Assembly: GCA_963920575.1 (NCBI GenBank)
Contig: OY986967.1
Location: forward strand, 19,820,094-19,884,093
Reading direction: 5' to 3'
Origin: Narthecium ossifragum
Lineage: Eukaryota > Streptophyta > Magnoliopsida > Dioscoreales > Nartheciaceae
DNA: 64,000 nt
Shown: positions 44,703 through 57,500 of the stretch, piece by piece
Layout: the number at the start of each line of letters is the position of its first letter
Position numbering within the stretch: position 1 is the stretch's first letter
Made by a program: the position numbers and the translations under genes
The notes under the pieces: model-generated
The model's input: only the letters and a program-made list of their open reading frames with translations
Told to the model about the DNA's origin: nothing
The model's database searches: none

Positions 44703-46712
44703 TGTGTCGTAGTCTCTCCACATATGTTTAGCAATTCTCTCACGAATTTCTAACCAAATATTTTGCTCTTCTCGCAGCCGTCTTGCGGTGGGTGGTTGTG
44801 TAATTGCCAGTTCATCATCCGTTGGGACGTCCGGTTCAACATTGACCATCATTAACGGATCACTTGGAGACTCTTTTCGAATAAAGTTGTCTAAAATACA
44901 ACAAGCGAGGACAAGATCGACTTGTGTTTTAAAAGGGAAAAAGGGACGCAATGCTAGAATCTTAAAACAATTCTAAAGCAAGCCAAATGCTCGTTCAATC
45001 TTTGATCGAAGCGATGGATGCCTTAGGTTGAAAAGCTCTTGCTTATTGCGAGGTTTATTGCCAGAGTGCTCTTTTAAATGATACTTTACACCCCGATAAG
45101 GCGCAATGAAGCCATACATGGTTGTGTATCCGGCATCAATGAGGTAGTATTTGCCTACAGTTAATATCAATGGACACATTACCAAATGTACTCTTAGGAA
45201 AAGCACGCATGACAAAGGTTGTGATAAGACAAATTGGTAACGTTACGCATTGTGCTTGTACCTTTGATGTTTTTTAAACTAACGAAAGAGGATCTCAAAA
45301 GTGCGTCTTTCAACACAGTAAAGTCATTAGCTAAACTTCCCAACCAGCTAATAGATATGTAAACCGGAGGTCTGGTGTACATGTAACCAAAACATTTTTG
45401 AGTCACTCCTTTCCGACCACGGAACAATAAAATTCTATCGACGGAGACGTTCACATGAATATGTGTGCCATCTATAAGGCCAATACAATCCTACATGCAC
45501 ATGAAGAAAGTAACATGTCATATAAGTCCATTGGTTATATAAGACCGGTGCAACCCAAGAATGTTGTAATAGCTAGTATTAATTATTACCTTAAAGTGTG
45601 GATAGTACGTGGGGTTGTTCAAGATTTTTGGATGTGTGGCTGATCCCGGATGTTGTATGTAGAGGTCACGAAGTTTATATATTGCCTTCAAAACGACATT
45701 AAAATATCGACTGATGGTCTCATCAGATAATAAAAAATATGTCTGCATCACTCGATTTTTCGTGTTTTGATCAACAATATGTAGAAATATACACAACCGT
45801 TCTTCGACGATTACATGATTTGTGTCCTCTAGCAAATATCGTAGTCTTATTTGTTTGGCTAGTTCTTTCAATGTATCCACATTCACACGGATGTAACTGA
45901 CACAATAATCTCTATCGACCCTCATAATCCTATCAATGTGTCTTTTTCTAGTCTCCTCTCTATGCTCCCGGGGCATATCTGTGAGGACATGTTCCTCTAC
46001 TCCTGGGTCGACCGCCTGGGTCGGGCCCGTGGCTCGTTATCTTGTTTTACGTCGAGCGCACAATCCAGTGGATCGTATTGTTTGTTGGACCGCAAGGGCA
46101 ATCGTGGATCTCAGGGACACGCGGTGGGGTTATGAGACCCCTGTGTACACCCAGACCTTACTTGGGGGCGACACTGTTGAGTTCCCTTCTTTCTGTGTGT
46201 CGTAGTGTAGAACTCTACTGAGTTTAGTGCTCACTCCTACACGGGCTGCGTTTTGCAGGTGCATGCGTTAGCTCTTCTTCGGTGGCCCCTACCGGGCAGG
46301 TGTTTGGTGACTCGGTGGCGTCTGGCGGTGCTTGAGGAGCGGTGATTGTCTGTTTACCTTTTTGTTAGATAGGCTCCTACGGGAGTGTGATGTATATTAA
46401 TGTAAACCCTTTTGAGGATTTGAATATTATCTTATTATATCTTTTGAGGTTGTTGATTACTGTTATATTAAGGGTGCTTATAAATTGTTTAGGGAAACCA
46501 GTAAGCTAGAGGGAACCCTCGTCAAAATTATTCCGTATTTTAGTTAGGTTCCGGTTCGCATCGCCCTACCCGGTTGGGCCTTTGTGGGTCGGGGCGCGAC
46601 AATATCACTAATGCGATTGCATGGTGCGTGTACTTTTTAATTATAACAGCTACGGTAGCGTATACCACGGCGAGTACCGCATCCTCTTGAATTCTTCATC
46701 GTAACCATCCAT
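44703..46712 (-). pseudogene. PIF/Harbinger transposase (DDE), decayed, two introns
   Basis: N-terminal part from about 46712 (MDGYDEEFKRMR..., frame then shifts), interrupted by solo LTR Q, resuming with MPREHREETRKRHIDRIMRV and a helix-rich segment to NNPTYYPHFK. A 99-bp intron (45491-45589, GTAATAATT...CATGTAG) joins to DCIGLIDGTHIHVNV (first catalytic D). A 107-bp intron (45155-45261, GTACAAG...ACTGTAG) restores NIKGKYYLIDAGY (second D), followed by IAPYRGVKYHLKEH and SKIERAFGLL (catalytic E). A TAG at 44973-44975 follows at once; downstream the same frame continues to YDT at 44703. The catalytic triad is still readable, but the stop, frameshift and LTR make it non-functional. It belongs to the same element as the Myb/SANT-like ORF. 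Confidence 0.85.
45980..46601 (+). mobile_element. Family-1 solo LTR Q, short (622 bp)
   Basis: Starts TGTGAGGACATGTTCC and ends TTGTGGGTCGGGGCGCGACA. Perfect target duplication ATATC at 45975-45979 and 46602-46606. It has lost the middle: after the U3 fragment it jumps to the 3' part (GTGTCGTAGTGTAGAAC, CGTTTTGCAGGTGCATGCG), so TATA, leader and palindromes are missing. Closest in sequence to the LTRs of F and M. It interrupts the Harbinger transposase. Confidence 0.93.
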
Positions 46713-48420
46713 CTAAAGAGGAAAGGGAAGGGGAGTGAGTGAACACAACATTCAAAACTATATCGTTACTCTTGTGCAAGTGGTTATGCTTTCAGTAGCA
46801 TTTGAAGCATGACATAATAGTAAACATAACAAACTACCATATTTAATACTATCGAAGAACCCAATGTTTCTTATCGGAAGAACAGAAGTCAACATTAATA
46901 GCTTATGAGAGATGGTATGCTTCAAACTATTTTGATTATATTCAAAATAAGCATGACATGTAGCCCATCACATAGCAATAGAAATCAATAACATCTCATA
47001 TAAATTGTATTCAAGGAAAAAAAGAAGAATCAGATAGAATTATAACCATATATATATATAGTGCAACACATGAATTAGAAACAGAATAGTCAACTGCATC
47101 TATCCAAATGCAATTCAAATTCTTTTGGCAATCCCAGTAAGAAAATATACTCCAAATCACAAAAAGAGAGAACCATGGATGAAGTGATTAGGTTGGGATC
47201 AGGAAAAAGAGATGCATGAAATCATAAAAGACAAAGAAAGAGAAGCACATTTTTAAGCCCAAGCGAAAATATTAACAAGACAGAGGGGAAAGATCCAGCA
47301 TCCTTCAACACGAAAACAAAATCTTTTATTGTCATTTACTATTTACAAATGAAGCCAACCTCTGATGTCAAATTGGCAATAAAACTGTTCGAGATACACA
47401 ACATCAAATTTATCATCTTTAGAACATATGAGTGGCTGAGAATCTAGAGCATGCTAAGTTACAAAAAAGCTATCTTTACGTGGATATCCTAACAAACTAA
47501 AAAAGAGATAAAGAGTGCATCATCACCAAACAAACTAAAAAAATTCAAAGGGAAAACAAAGATCAGAGTGCAGCATCACCAAACAGACTAAAAAAACGAA
47601 GATCAGAGTGCAACATCACCAAACAAACTAAAAAATGAATGAAATCAAAAGGAAACGGGGTGAAATCAAAGGGAAAACGCCTATCAAAGTGCAGGATCAA
47701 CAGAAGTCCCAAAAAAATGAAACAAATCAATAGATCCAAGCATACACAACCTCTCATTACATGGAGAGGGCTCGAGTAAAGAAGAAAATGGGATCAAAGC
47801 TTCAATAGTGAAGAACCTGAGCAAATTCGGCCGATAGATCACCGGTGGTGGAGAGGGAAACAACCAAAGAGAGCAGCCGATTTGGACCAACAGAGAGCAA
47901 TGGTGGTGACATGAGCCCAAACATGCCGGAGAGAACCGCCAACGAAGAGGAGATGGTGAGGAGAAATCTAAAACCCCGGAGAGAGCTACCAACGGAGAGG
48001 AGATGGTGAGGAGAAACCCCGGAGAGAGCCGCTAATGGAGAGGAGATGGTGAGGAGAAATCCCGAGAGAGCCGATAGAGAGGAGACGAGGGGGGTGAGTT
48101 CTAACCCTAGCCCGATAGTTTTCGAAGTCGTCGAGGGAGAAAGCGGGGCGAAGAACCCTAGCTCAATGGTTTTGGAAGTCGCGGGTTAACATCGATCGAG
48201 TGGGGGAATACCGGAGTAGCAATAATTGTCCAGCAATAGCAAACGGAGTCCGGGTTTGTAAGTCCAGCCACTTTCTTCTTCCTCGACCCGGCACGGGCCG
48301 CTTGGGGCCAAGGTGATCCTCTAAAAATTGCCCACCGCTTCGCTTTTCTCTTCTGATCGAAATCCAAACAACCAGTGGTCCCCAAAATCCCCACCGGTCC
48401 TTTTTGCTTGCACAGCCCTA
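46713..48420. other. Non-coding region upstream of the TTM-type gene, with minisatellites
   Basis: No convincing gene. Three copies of a roughly 45-bp unit with ATCACCAAACARACTAAAAA lie at about 47510-47635. A second repeat, AGAGGAGATGGTGAGGAGAA plus CCCCGGAGAGAGC, in 3-4 copies of about 46-48 bp, lies at 47927-48085. A 102-codon minus-strand frame over 47684-47992 overlaps this repeat and has no domain. Confidence 0.6.
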
Positions 48421-48430
48421 CCAGTTCCGA

Positions 48431-48438
48431 ATATAAAT
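48431..48438 (+). promoter_or_regulatory. Candidate TATA box of the TTM-type gene
   Basis: ATATAAAT lies 86 bp before the start codon. A start about 30 bp downstream would give a leader of roughly 60 bp, which is rich in C/T (CTACCTTCCTCTCTG). Confidence 0.5.
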
Positions 48439-48523
48439 TCCCCGGTTTCAAAGAAAACCATTTCCTAAAGACAACACCATCATCTCTACCTTCCTCTCTG
48501 ACATTCTTTTTTGCCCGTTACCC

Positions 48524-51500
48524 ATGGAGGACGAGGTTTTGCAGAGGGTCTTCGAGGTGGGCGCCAGAGACTACGCCTACTACCACTCCGGCGGCCCCAT
48601 CTACTCTTCTACCACCTCACCTCCATCCCCGACCGCCTCCGCCGCGGCCTCGTCATCCTCCTTCTCCTCCATCCTCCAGTCGCTTCCCCTCCACGTCTCT
48701 TTCGACCACGGTTACTACCTTCTCGTGAAAGCCATCCAGGAGCTCCGCGAGAAGAAAGAGGGCCGCATCGTCACCGTCGGCATCGGGGGTCCCAGCGGCT
48801 CCGGTAAAACCAGGTGATCTCATTCTGGGCAACGTCGAGGAATCCCTCCCGGTCGCCTCTCTCGTTTGTTCTCTCATTCATTGATTGGGTGGTCGCTTTT
48901 GTAGCTTGGCGGAGAAGGTTGCGTCCGTCCTGGGTTGTGTCGTTATCTCCATGGAGAACTATCGGGATGGCTCCGATGATGGGAATGACTTGGATTCCAT
49001 TGATTTCGATGCCCTAGTCCAGAACTTGCAGGTCATTGTCTCTTTTTGTGAGATCACCTTTTGTAAAAGCATGACCGCATCGGTTCAGCTCACAGGATGG
49101 GTCTATGAGTTCTTGACCACCCACACTTTGCTTTTTTGACAAAGTAGGATCTAGTGAAGGGTCGAGATACAATGGTGCCATTATTTGATTTTCAAGAGAA
49201 GCGCCGGATTGGTTTGAAGCCTGTGAGGGTTTCCTCATCTGGAGTAGTAAGTGCTGCAGTATTTTCTTGTTTCCTGTATGCTAGTGAATCAATAGCAACC
49301 TATTGGTAGGGAAATGACCAATTCTTTACTTCTGCAGGTAATCGTAGATGGTGCTTATGCTCTGCACTGGACCCTCCGGTCTTTGTTAGATATTCGAGTT
49401 GCTGTGGTAAAATTTGCTATATTGAGATCATTACTTCAAGACGATAGCTTTCTTGTGTACTGATAATATAATGCTTGCTCAGGTTGGCGGGGTTCATTTC
49501 AGCCTCCTCTCCAAAGTTCAACGTGACATTGGAGATTCTTGTTCTCTGGACTACCTTATTGATAGCATATTTCCATTGTTTAGGAAGCATATCGAGCCAG
49601 ACCTCCATCATGCTCAGGTAACAATATTTGGCAGTCGCTGTGTTCAACTAGCTGATCTATGTGTTTTTGCTATACTTGGCAGTAGCTCATTCCTCTCTTG
49701 GTTTTGTTTGTACAGATACGTATTAACAATAGCTTCGTTTCATCATTTAGAGAACCCTACTACAAGCTTAAATGCAAGATCGAGGTTGGTGCTTCGCTGC
49801 TTAATATTGTTTGATAACTTTACTAGTTTCACTGATGTGCTCTCTAATGATGTAGATAAAGCTTTATGCTGCATACTAACTTTCATCCATCCTAAACTAC
49901 AATTTGCAGATTAAGTTTCCCAGATGAGCATTTGTTCTCTTACATAAATGGTAGTATAGGTTAAACTGACAAACTATCTAATTGGAATTAAAATCATCGA
50001 CTTTGTGGTATTGGAAAGCATCATGAAAATCCAAAAGGACTGCCATATCTTTTCTGGCCGAATATCTGGTGAAATTAATTGCGGTTTGTAGTTGATTAGC
50101 TTATCAATGAGCAAATTTGTAATGTTAACAACTTGAGCCATAATGATAAGAATTTGAGCCATAATGATAAGAATTTGAGCCATAACTCAAAGACTCAATC
50201 CTTTTCTCTAGATAATTGCTTTATGGTTTCCCCTTTTTCTTCATAATTAAATTCTCATGAAACTATTCTTTAGTTTCAATTTTGTTTGACTATGATGGCT
50301 TGGCCTAAAGGATGCAGCTTCCACTAGGAATGATTGCCTATACTACGTCGTGGAATTGACTGATATGCTCTTATGAATGTTTTTTTTTTATTAGATAAGC
50401 CCGAAGGCTAGGTAAACAGAAATCACAACATGTTATGCTCTTACAAATGCTAGATGCCAATTCATTTAATATGCAAAATGATGTCATCAAAAGTATTGGT
50501 GGAAAAGAATAAGCCTGGATTATTGGTTGCAGATCTTTAGAATAATATTCAACTTGGATTTTTGATCTCTTGGGAATAAGACAAAGCATATTGTAACAGC
50601 CCCTTTTCAGGAATACCGTTGACTGATCATGTTTGTCACATGACTCAAAAACTGTATGTCATAAGCTAAAGACTCTTAAACACGAAAAAGCTGAAGATTC
50701 TAGCATTAGAGGGAAGGAGGAAATATGGAACATAAAACATGATCTCCGAGTGGTCCAAGCGCTCTCGCTTCATGATGAGTTTTCAGAAAACAAGTTTGCT
50801 CTTCTAAGAAGCAGGAAGAGTAGCATGGGGCCTAGTGGCGAAGATATCAGATTGATGATCTTTGGGTTGAAAGGACATTAGGCAAAGAGGTTTGTTTAAT
50901 GGTAGTGGTTGTGGCCTTTCCAATACCACTACCATTAGCTTAAGGGCAAGGATTTCTGCTACCGCTACCACTATAACTAGATCTCACTACCATTATTATA
51001 TGTTAGTGATACTAATAGTAATGATAGTAATGGTAATGACCTACCATTGTGTTAGTTTGTTTATTTATTTTTGATTCAATGTTTTCATTATTTTTGAGTT
51101 GTTTCATTATATTTTGGGCCTAGAGTTACATTAAGTTAGGTGAAAATATAAGTTATAGCTATTAGTTGTAATAATTAAAAAAAATACATATTATTGTATA
51201 TGTTCTACAATATACTCTATCTAATATAATTATCAAATCCTTCTATTGGTATTTACTAGCACTCTTCGTTATTGTTTAGTAATTTAAGCTCTTGCAACAT
51301 AAAGTCTTGTACTCCATAGTATAAGTAGCTTATATAGAGTCCCGTCGAAAACCCGACCTAAGTAGTTGATTAAGTCTAAAGTGTCCCAAAACTAACTTAA
51401 GTATTTTCATGAGTCTAAAGATGAAATATAGAACTAGTTAGCTACATTTAATAAATAATGGGACTATGGTAGCATTAGTAAATTTTTTTTTACCACAATT

Positions 51501-54500
51501 AATACCATTATATTAATGATAGTAAAAAAGTTTTCACTACCACTCCCATATGCCGCTATTACTGTTTTTAATGTTAATGGTTGGTAGTGGCAATGGTAAT
51601 GATAGTGGTACTGGCAACCATTTGCACAACCCTACTTGCTTCCACAAAATGAAGCTCAAGTCATGGAAATAACAACCTCGACAAGTCGCTATGTAATAAG
51701 TGTCATGTGGATGTAGAAATGTGTGAATAGTCTTCTCCAAAGGCGAAAAGCCCAAAGGTCTAGTATGATAACACTAAGGCCTCTATACAACTCTGGGTAA
51801 TGAGTTGATGGCTTGTTTACATATCCATTGTTTTATACCCTTTTTCTAGGGTTGTGCAAATGGTTGGTATTACCCCAGTCATTGCCATTAAGAGGGGTAC
51901 TAGTGGTATATGGTAGTGGTAGTCAAATTTCTTTTATTACTATAATGGGAGTGGTTGTGGTAAATTTTATTTTATTACTATTAAAACAACCATTATTTAT
52001 TAAGTGTAGTTAACTAGTTTTATATAGAATCTTTTGACTTAAACAAATACTTGGGTCGGTTTTGGAACTCTTAAAACTTAGTCAAGTACTTGGGTTGGGT
52101 TTTGGATAGGACTCTATATAAGTTACTTGTAATATAAAGTACAAGACTTTATATGTTGCAATTATTTTAAATTAGTGAACAATAACTTAGAGTGTCGTAA
52201 ATACCGGTAGAATGCTTTGATGATTTTATTAGATAGAGCATATTGTAGCATATATAAAATTGAATCATATGCATGTTTTTTATATATTATAACTAATAGG
52301 TATATCCTATAGCTTCATCTAATTTTATGTAAATTTAGGCCCAAAATAATAGCTCAAAAATAATAAAGGTTGAACAAGAATTAAATAAACAAAATAGCTT
52401 AATTGTAGTATTATTATCATTACTATTAGTGTTGCTACAATATGTTTGTGGCCGTGAGATCTAGTGATAGTGGTAGTTGTCACTGGGAAAGTGCAGCGGA
52501 TAAAATTTTTCTCGTGTTCTTCCCGATGATGGTGTGAACACTCCTTAAGAAGCCCTCCTTCGTCTTCTTCAAGCACAAACACACAAGTAAAAAGACACAT
52601 TCATTCGCAAAGGAATGGCCTCACGTTTCCTTTATTCAAGCAATTGTATAAGAGAATAGTAAGCCGCTCACAACTCTCTCTCCCAACCCTTGGTTACACA
52701 ATCACTCGGTTACGAGGAAAACCCCAACCTTAAGCCGCCGTCCAGATGATGAACATCAAGCAATTGTAAAAGACACATTCATTCGCAAAGGGATGGCCTC
52801 ACGTTTCCTTTATTCAAGCAATTGTATAAGAGAATAGTAAGCCGTTCACAACTCTCTCTCCCAACCCTTGGTTACACAATCACTCGGTTACGAGGAAAAC
52901 CCCAACCTTAAGCCGCCGTCCAGATGATGAACATCATGGCCGGGTCCTCCTTATATAGGGGACGACTTCAAGTCTTTCCCTTCTAAGGAAGACTCCTTCA
53001 ACTCAAACTCCAGAGCTTGATTAGTTTCATGCCTATCTGGACGTTCATTTGGCCAATCACGAGGTTGCTTGCCTCATATAGACTACTAGTTAAGATTGAA
53101 CTTGCCTAGGATAGCACCAATCCTAGTACGACTCGGCCGCCCGACCAAATCATCCAGACTTACTCGCCAAGCAACTTTCCTCCGTGTGAAGTCTTGCCTT
53201 TGCCGTGCCAAAACCTTACTAGGACCGCGTCCTTGTTCAACTCAAACTCCAGAGCTTGATTAGCTTCATGCATATTTGGATGTCCATTCGGCCAATCATG
53301 AGGTTGCCCGCCTCATATGGACTACTAGTTGAGATTGAACTTGCCTAGGATAGCAGCAACCCTAGTGCGACTCGGTCGTTCGACCAAATCATCCAAACTT
53401 GCTCGCCAAGCAACTTTCCTCCGCGTCAAGACTTGCCTTTGCTGCGTCAAAACCTTCCTAGGACCGCGTTCTAGTGGAATTCAAAGTCCCGCCCGGTCGG
53501 ACTTTCCCTAATGGCTTGCCATATCTTGGCGCGCCAAGTCCTATTAGGACTCAGACTCGGCTCGCCAAGCGTGTTGCGTCACGCGCTTTCACCCCGGGGA
53601 GTGAGCTCCATGTGAGCCTGGCGCGCTCTCCTTTGCGTGCCGCGTGTCTTGACCCGCTTGCCTCTGTGCCATGACGCGTCAACCTCGTTCTTTGCCCAAT
53701 CCCATTGTGTCATCTGCTTGGTTTGTCGCGCCATATTGGAGAGATGCCTGCTATCTCATGCTCTTGGCTTGATGCTATCACTTTCCATGACTCGTGATCC
53801 CGACTCCGTGCCATAGTGTGGGCCTTGGCCTTGCCAACTTCGGTTGGCTCGGCCAAGCCCATATCAGGGTCTCATAGCCTTGGCAAACCTCCCCCATCAG
53901 GAGAGTCCGACATCTCCGTCGAATGCTTGTTGAGGGAGTCCTGAACCAACTCCTTGAACTGCCATAGGGTTACATCGTGCTTCTAAGATGCCCGGCCTCT
54001 AGAGCACCCTTCCACTTGACAGGATAGAAGATGTGCCGGTTTCTCTTGTCCTTGCCCTCCAACCTTCGATCTAGGATGGCTTCTGCTTCCTTCTCAAACT
54101 CGATCCGGATAGTTAGTGGGGCTCTCTTCAACTTGTTCCGCTCAGGGTCCACCCGGTCTTCATGGTATGCCTTCAAGAAACTGATGTGGAAGGTCAGGTG
54201 AACCTTGAGCCGATCCAGTAGAAGGTCGGGCTACATGTCAGGGGCTGGAGCCTATGACACGATCATGACACGAGGGATTTTGAAGATGGCGTGACGAAGT
54301 TGAAAATGGCACGACGGACCGAGCCAAAGCAGAACTTGGCGTGCCATGAAGGGATCATATCAAGCAAGACGCGTGTCAGTCAGAGTTGACACGGGCTATG
54401 ACGAAGGCCATGGCGCGGTGCATCACACGAAGCCATGGGCAGTATGGAAACATCATGATCGCACGAGCAAACATCCTTGAAGGAGGCTAGACGACATTTC

Positions 54501-57500
54501 CCCAAAGATGGCGTGACGAATTCTAAGCATGGCACGACGGACTGGGCCAAGGAGGAAGACGGCGGGCCAGGACGCGGTGCGACGCGAGCCCAGCAGAGCA
54601 TGACGCGCGCAGGAGCAAGTCAAGCGAGCGGGACACGCACCAAGGCGACCAAGAAGGGCGCGCGGGTCGAGCGCGCGCAGCGCGTGCGCGACGCGCTCAG
54701 GAAGCCCAGCCCTAGTCGGACTAGGACTTGGCTTGTCTAGGTTGATGCGATAAGTGCTAGAGAGTTAGCCAAGTGGGCTAATCACCTAATTCCACTTGGG
54801 ATGGAAGCTCCAAGATTGATGACGCGGTCAGAAACGGTTTTGACACGGAAGAATTTGAAGATGACGCGCGACTCTGAGTCGGACTAGGAAACGACGCGCT
54901 AGGCAGAGCGGATAGGCCTTGGAGGACGATCCAGCCGAGCAAATTCAAATGTCTCACGTGCATTCGACTTGGAATAGGTGATGACACGGGGAATATGAAG
55001 TTTGGCACATGGAAAGTTGTTGTTGGCGTGGACGAATAGAAAGGAGTCCTATTTTGAGTCAAGTTGTGATCATGTTTACCTTAAAGCAAGTCTTAACTCA
55101 TGTAAGAGTCCAGATAGGCTAGGGTGCTTTGTAAAAGACGGATTGTATGATTGGATATGCGTGAAGCCCAGGACTTTGAGTAGGACTTCTTAGGAGTGGC
55201 TTGGAGCAAGCCAAGGATTATTTCTCTATATAAGGAGTAGGCTGGCCAAGGGGTTTGGTATGACGAGAGGCATCATCATCATGAGATCATCATGAGGAGC
55301 ATGATATGAGATCAGGGCTTTGGCATCTAGGCCTTAGGGGAGGCTATGGTTAGATGTTGGGAGTGAAGATCAGATCATGAGGAGTATAATCAAGGATGGA
55401 CATAGGATGAAAGGCTCTAGCATCTAGGCTAAAGGGGAGGTTTTGGCTAGACGTTGAGAGAGGGTCATATGTGCTAGCTCACGGGGTGAGCAACCCAAGT
55501 GTTGGGTTTTGGAGTCGTCGTTTACAACGGATTGTGAGGCGAGATTCTAGGGTTTTGGGGTGAGAGCTTCTTGTATTGAGAGTGATTTTACTCCACCGGG
55601 TTGGGGGCGAGAGAAGAGTGCTCTTGTAATCATTGGTCAATAAAGGAGTTGGGATCTCATCCCTTACCCATATTCGTGTGAGTCTTATGTGTGTACAAGG
55701 CGAAAAAAAAGGGCTGGTCAAGAGACGGTCGGGCTGTCAGGCGGAGTGCACAGGCGGTGCACAGACGACGTGCAGACGACGTGCGAGCGGAGCACAAACG
55801 GTGTGTGGGCGCGTGGCGGCGGTGTGCAGGGCTCAACGAGGGGGCCTCTTGGCGCCATCATCGGACAAGTAAGTGAGAAAATTTTATTCCCTTATTTTCC
55901 CGGTGACACTACACACCCTACCTTCTTGACAACTTCAAAGGGACCATCATACCTCGGCACGAGCCCTTTGTGCGTTGTCTTCCTTCTGAATTGCTTCAGA
56001 ATCTGTGGTTTCAATTTGAATAGAACCTTATCCCTCACGTTGAACTCCAAGGGCTGCCTCCCTTGTCTGCAAACTTCATCCTCTTCTGAGCCTTCAAAAG
56101 ACTCTCCTGGGCTTCTTCGATCATCTCATGATGATCCCTAGGGAACTTGGATGCCGCCGGGAACCCATTCGTGTCTTGGGCTGCCAAGTCATGAGGAGCC
56201 AACGGTTGTTGGCCGAGCACGATCTCAAAGGGACTCTTCCCTGTCAAAGACGTCCGCTGCAGATTGTAGGAGAAATGAGCCATGTTAAGAAGGTCAAGCC
56301 AATTGTGTGCGTTGGCTTGCGGTTATGTAGTGGCGGAGATACTCCAATAGAGCGTTGATACGTTTGGTTTGACCATCTGTTTGAGGATGGTTCGTCGTTA
56401 AAAACTTCAACTGGGAGCCCATGATATTGAAGAGATGGGTCCAAAACCTCCAAGTGAACCGCCCGTCCCTGTCACTGACAATGTCGTGTGGAAGATCTAA
56501 GTACTTCGATACGTACATGAAAAACAAGTCAACAATAACGTTAGAGGGGCACCCCTTTGGTGCCGGGATGAAGATGTCTTACTTCGAGAACCGATCTACA
56601 ACCACTAGGATTGTAGACTTCCCGTCCACGTTCGGAAGACCCACGATGAAGTCCATATCCGTATGATGCCGTCTGGCACGTGGAGGTAGGGGTGGCAAAA
56701 TGGGCGTTTGGCACGCGGAGGTAGGGGTGGCAAAATGGGTTCTGACCCGTGAACCCAACCCGACCTGTTAAAATCCGGGTTTGGGTTTGGGGTAATCGGG
56801 TTCGGGTCATAAACGGGTCGATAAACGGGTCGACTCGTTTATGACCCGAGACTAATTGGGTCGGGTCGAGTTGACCCGGCGGGTTACGTGGGTCAACCCG
56901 TTTACTCTAATATAGTATAACTCTCTCAGTTCTCACCCTCTCTCCTGCTGGCCATGTAGCCCATCTCTCCTCCATTCCTTTTTCCCCATCTCTTCTCATC
57001 CTCTCTTCTCTCCCGATCACCTCTCCTCTACTTCTCCCCCGATCGCCCAGCCACCCTTCTTCTCCGCCGATCTCTTCTCCCCCGGCTTCACCGTGAATGG
57101 TGACCCACCTCTCGACGGCGATCGTCGCGACCTCGCCCCACTCCAACCTCATCCCAACCCATTCATGGCTGAGATCCTCGACGCCATCCCCTCTCCTCCT
57201 CCGCGCCTCCTCGGCTAAAACCCTAATCCGCACTCCCCACCAATCTCCTCCCCTCTCAGCTATGTCTTGGCATCGACGGTAAAGACCAGGGTAACCGGCG
57301 GTGAAAAGAGGTTGGTGACGGTAGAGAGGAAGGAGAAGAAGATAGGCGACGAAGATAGGAGGGTCTTGGTGGTGAAGGAGGTCGATGGTGAAGAGGTCCA
57401 TGGAGAAGAAGATAGGCGGCGAAGATAGGATCTCCTCCCCTCCCAGCTACTTCTTGTTTGTTTTTTTTCGCTCTCCTTCGTTCACGCCATGAGAGCATGA

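Noticed and set aside
47684..47992. 102-residue minus-strand frame upstream of the TTM-type gene
   Set aside because: Overlaps a minisatellite, no domain, and no promoter-like element nearby.
53329..53674. Frames of 60-66 residues in the 3' LTR of element S
   Set aside because: They fall in duplicated LTR sequence and do not match between the two LTRs as coding.
56907..57498. 164- and 80-residue frames in the hAT-like element
   Set aside because: Low-complexity Arg/Gly/Glu or Pro/Ser sequence on opposing strands; no transposase motif.
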